Assembly: GCA_937916035.1 (NCBI GenBank)
Contig: CALGIH010000120.1
Coordinates: 1-7,281, forward strand
From: an uncultured Lacinutrix sp.
GTDB lineage: Bacteria > Bacteroidota > Bacteroidia > Flavobacteriales > Flavobacteriaceae
DNA: 7,281 nt
Direction: 5' to 3'
Made by a program: the position numbers and the translations under genes. Below the pieces are notes generated by a model, which was not told the DNA's origin, did no database searches, and worked only from the letters and a program-made list of their open reading frames with translations. How positions within the stretch are numbered: position 1 is the stretch's first letter; every line of letters begins with the position of its first letter. This document shows, one piece after another, positions 4,530 through 7,281 of this stretch.

Positions 4530-6206
4530 ATGCGAAAATTCCTTATTTTACTTCTTATTGTATCCATATATTCATGCAAACAAAACACATCAACAGATAA
4601 GCCTTCTGAGGTTGAAACTGATGCAACTGCAACGGATTCTATTAGTATTGGTGTTACGACCTTTAAAGGTGCAGGAGTAAAAGATTTCAGAGAATTCAAA
4701 GTCCTAGATTCAAAGTATATAAATACTTCCGAACTTTGGAGTCAATTTAATAAGCAATTAGAAGATTTTACTGAATCCAACTACAATACTTTAAAAGCTT
4801 TAATCATTGATCAAGATATTCCGACGTTACACAGATATATTGCTGATGGTAAATTAACATACGAACAGCTTACCAAGTTTTATTTATATCGTATTAGAAA
4901 ATTTGACAGAGAAAATGAGGGATCCTTAAATTCTGTGATTGCTTTAAATCCAAATGTGATTGAAGAGGCTAAAAAAGCGGATAAAACAAGATTTGTTGAT
5001 GCGCCTCATCCAATTTTTGGAATGCCAATTTTATTAAAAGATAATATCAATGCTTCAGGTATGCCAACCACAGCAGGAGCAGTAGCTTTGAAGAATAACT
5101 TAGCTGATGACGCTTTTATAGTTCAACAATTAAAAAAACAAGGAGCCATTATTTTAGGAAAAACCAATCTCAGTGAATGGGCTTATTTCTTTTGTGGTGA
5201 TTGTCCAAGTGGATATAGTGCCATTGGAGGACAAACCTTAAACCCTTATGGTAGAAGAACTTTTGACACTGGAGGATCAAGTTCTGGAAGTGGAGTTGCC
5301 ATGGCGGCAAATTTTGCTGTAGCTGCAATTGGAAGCGAAACATCAGGTTCCATATTATCACCTTCAAGTGCAAATTCTGTAGTTGGGTTTAAGCCTACTA
5401 TTGGTTTGGTAAGTAGGAGTGGGATTGTACCAATTTCGTCAACTTTGGATACTGCAGGACCAATGACTAAAAATGTGATAGATAATGCCATTGTTTTAGA
5501 TGCTATGTTTGGTGAAGACTTATCTGATTCTAAATCCATTTATGCCTTATGGTTGAATGGTTTCTATTATGAAGATTTGCCAAAATCAAAATCACTTGAA
5601 GGAAAACGATTTGGAGCGTTTAAGCGACTCATGACAGATTCTTTATACGTAAATGCTCTTGAAGATTTAAAGAAATTAGGAGCAACTATTGTTGAAGTTG
5701 AAGAAGGAGGAAGGGAACTTCCTAATTTTACTAATCTGCTTAATTTAGACATGAAAAATGACTTACCTAAATACCTTGAAACGTATGCAAATGCTTCAAT
5801 AAAATTGAAATCTGTGTCTGATGTTATTGAATTTAATAAAACAGATTCATTGCAAATGATGCCTTATGGTCAAAAACTTTTTAATGGTATTGTTGCTGAT
5901 GAAGGCAATGAAGCTTTTCTAGAAAACGTAAAGGATTCCCTTAAAGTTATTGGTAAATCGTTTTTTGATGCACCAAGGAGAACAAAGAAATTAGACGGTT
6001 TTTTATCTATCAATAACTATCATGCTGGTTTAGCTGCAGTTGCTGAATATCCTGCTATAACTGTGCCAATGGGTTATGAAGCCAATGGAAAGCCAAAAGG
6101 GTTGACATTTATTGGTAAACGATTACAAGAAAAACAATTATTGGAATATGCTTATGCTTATGAGCAAGCGACTAAAAAGAGACGAACACCAAAGGACTAT
6201 AATTAA
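4530..6206 (+). CDS. Amidase-signature family lipoprotein
   Basis: A 558-residue amidase-signature hydrolase, expected to cleave C-N amide bonds of an unknown small or peptide amide outside the cytoplasm. The N-terminus MRKFLILLLIVSIYSC is a lipoprotein signal peptide with C16 as the lipidated residue; a Ser/Thr/Asp/Glu-rich linker runs to about residue 95. The core starts near TLHRYIADGKLTYEQL. The Ser-cisSer-Lys triad is visible: K170 in MPILLKDN, S250 in GGSSSGSG (248-255) and nucleophile S274 in GSETSGSI. The last two are 24 residues apart, as in FAAH and GatA. The only cysteines besides C16 are C222 and C225 (CGDC), a likely disulfide near the active site. The leader and linker separate it from true GatA; closest known types are exported peptide amidases such as Pam. 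It begins 44 bases after ftsY with no clear promoter, so read-through is possible. Its stop overlaps that of the facing gene. Confidence 0.9.
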   Translation: MRKFLILLLIVSIYSCKQNTSTDKPSEVETDATATDSISIGVTTFKGAGVKDFREFKVLDSKYINTSELWSQFNKQLEDFTESNYNTLKALIIDQDIPTLHRYIADGKLTYEQLTKFYLYRIRKFDRENEGSLNSVIALNPNVIEEAKKADKTRFVDAPHPIFGMPILLKDNINASGMPTTAGAVALKNNLADDAFIVQQLKKQGAIILGKTNLSEWAYFFCGDCPSGYSAIGGQTLNPYGRRTFDTGGSSSGSGVAMAANFAVAAIGSETSGSILSPSSANSVVGFKPTIGLVSRSGIVPISSTLDTAGPMTKNVIDNAIVLDAMFGEDLSDSKSIYALWLNGFYYEDLPKSKSLEGKRFGAFKRLMTDSLYVNALEDLKKLGATIVEVEEGGRELPNFTNLLNLDMKNDLPKYLETYANASIKLKSVSDVIEFNKTDSLQMMPYGQKLFNGIVADEGNEAFLENVKDSLKVIGKSFFDAPRRTKKLDGFLSINNYHAGLAAVAEYPAITVPMGYEANGKPKGLTFIGKRLQEKQLLEYAYAYEQATKKRRTPKDYN

Positions 6207-7281
6207 TTAATAACTGCGTTTATTTTTTCCCAGAGCTCATCATCAAAACCAGAGAGCCCAAAAGTAGGATTGTCAGGATCAGCGACTTCTCCCATTCTTA
6301 TTACCACTAACTTCTTATTTGGAACAATGTATATTTTTTGATCATTTTTACCCAAAGCAGCGAACATATCTGAAGGTGTATTTGGTATTAGTTTTCCGGG
6401 AAATTCTAATTGACTTTGTGGTAAATGAAATGACGATTTACCGTTTAGCCACCATAAATAACCATAGGCTTCATTAATATTTTGTGATGTGTTTGTTGCG
6501 GTATTTAAAAATTCTTCTGAAACAATAGTGTCATCTTCCCACTTTCCGCTTGCGTAAACTAAGAGTCCAAAACGAGCCATACTTCTAGTATTACTCCAAT
6601 AAACACTTAAATCACCAAGAGGAATCCAACTTCCAGACATACCAATTTTATCTCTCAACTTGGCATTGAAGTATGCAGACCAAGTTTCATTACTGACTTC
6701 TGATACAACATCTTGCATTTTCACATATACATTATGATAAGCCCAACGGTTTCCAGCGTCAGCAACATATTGTAAATTTTCCGGAGACACGCCATCATCC
6801 AAACCATCATCTAAACCTGAGTTCATGGACAGTAAGTTTTTGCATGTGATCAGGTTTTCTTTGTCTAAAGGAGCACTCGTCCAGGCTGTTCCTAGATAAT
6901 CAGAAACTTTATTATTTAAGTCTAATAAACCTTCGTCCTGAGCAATTCCAGAAACAGTAGATGTTAATGTCTTTCCTGCACTAGCCCAATACCAAGGTGA
7001 AGTTGAAGTATGATCACTAAAATAATGTTCAATGACAATCTTTCCTTCATGAAGTATGATAAAACTCTTGGTGTTTTTTTCTTCTAAATAAGTTAATAAA
7101 GATTCTAATTCACTTTCATTCCATTCTAAATCACTAATTGATTCAGTTTCCCAAATATCACTTCCTATTGGCGGAAAATAAAGCTGCGTTTCTTCAGGTT
7201 GATTATTATCTGAGGTATCAACACCATTAGGGGAACAAGTAAAAAACAATAAGATTACTAAAAAACGGATTGGAGTTTTCA
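6203..7281 (-). CDS. Serine hydrolase of the beta-lactamase / NylB fold, lipoprotein (start just outside window)
   Basis: The minus-strand frame is open to the window edge, and the last two bases read TG followed by AAA ACT CCA ATC CGT, so the natural ATG has its A at position 7282. This gives 359 residues starting (M)KTPIRFLVILLLFFTC, a lipoprotein signal peptide with C16. Starting at the internal TTG (7249) would cut this signal in half. The PF00144-type domain shows SxxK as S101-A-G-K104 in WYWASAGKTL, YxN as Y182-H-N184 in RWAYHNVY, and a late ALGKNDQKIYIVP segment in place of the classical KTG/HxG box. Such proteins are esterases, amide hydrolases or peptidases more often than beta-lactamases; NylB (6-aminohexanoate-dimer hydrolase) is a relative. 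A short GLDDGLDDG duplication lies at 156-164. The promoter lies outside the window. Its 3' end overlaps the amidase gene by 4 bases. The substrate is unknown. Confidence 0.88.
   Translation of the reverse strand, partial: KTPIRFLVILLFFTCSPNGVDTSDNNQPEETQLYFPPIGSDIWETESISDLEWNESELESLLTYLEEKNTKSFIILHEGKIVIEHYFSDHTSTSPWYWASAGKTLTSTVSGIAQDEGLLDLNNKVSDYLGTAWTSAPLDKENLITCKNLLSMNSGLDDGLDDGVSPENLQYVADAGNRWAYHNVYVKMQDVVSEVSNETWSAYFNAKLRDKIGMSGSWIPLGDLSVYWSNTRSMARFGLLVYASGKWEDDTIVSEEFLNTATNTSQNINEAYGYLWWLNGKSSFHLPQSQLEFPGKLIPNTPSDMFAALGKNDQKIYIVPNKKLVVIRMGEVADPDNPTFGLSGFDDELWEKINAVIN

Noticed and set aside
5170..5539. Two overlapping minus-strand open frames within the amidase gene
   Set aside because: They lie opposite the conserved amidase-signature core and overlap each other in different frames, which points to coding-strand shadowing.
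6203..7249. Serine hydrolase starting at TTG 7249
   Set aside because: Starting there removes the basic N-terminus and half of the hydrophobic segment of an evident lipoprotein signal; the upstream frame stays open to a TG at the window edge.
1..7281. CRISPR array, insertion sequence, prophage or tRNA
   Set aside because: I saw no regularly spaced direct repeats, transposase or integrase motifs, terminal inverted repeats, or cloverleaf-like sequences; gene content is uniform housekeeping plus two envelope hydrolases.

Overview
The window looks like a chromosomal housekeeping segment from a marine-type member of the Flavobacteriaceae (Bacteroidota). The base composition is AT-rich and no start has a Shine-Dalgarno sequence. 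One promoter matches the Bacteroidota TTG / TAnnTTTG pattern. A Bacteroidota-only small ribosomal protein gene (DUF4295, bL38) sits beside rpmB and rpmG. No mobile element, CRISPR array, tRNA or rRNA is visible, and no gene-free stretch exceeds about 150 bases.

Positions 1-1374 (+): the 3' end of a DEDDh (DnaQ-like) 3'-5' exonuclease, then a 91-base gap filled by a large imperfect palindrome. Next come an FAHD1-like fumarylacetoacetate hydrolase family enzyme and an orphan histidine phosphotransfer (HPt) domain protein. Positions 1374-2621 (+) encode CinA, the NMN deamidase / damage-inducible protein. FAH, HPt and cinA are packed stop-to-start (TAAATG, then TAATG) and are almost certainly co-transcribed.

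Positions 2655-3440 (+): a clear Bacteroidota promoter begins a ribosomal protein unit, rpmB (L28), rpmG (L33) and a 50-residue bL38/DUF4295 gene. A GC-containing hairpin followed by T residues ends it. Leader and spacer regions hold further hairpins that could be regulatory. ftsY, the signal recognition particle receptor, follows at 3532-4485.

Positions 4530-7281: two predicted envelope lipoproteins with hydrolase domains face each other. A plus-strand amidase-signature enzyme and a minus-strand beta-lactamase-fold serine hydrolase converge, and their stop codons overlap in the 4-base palindrome TTAA. The minus-strand gene almost certainly starts with an ATG whose A lies one base beyond the window; the last 32 bases encode its lipoprotein signal peptide.

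I see no obvious new multi-gene defence or secretion system. The points most worth following are the 64-base palindrome at 342-405, the hairpins around the L28-L33-bL38 unit, the HPt protein with Pro in place of the usual Gly, and the amidase / NylB-fold lipoprotein pair.
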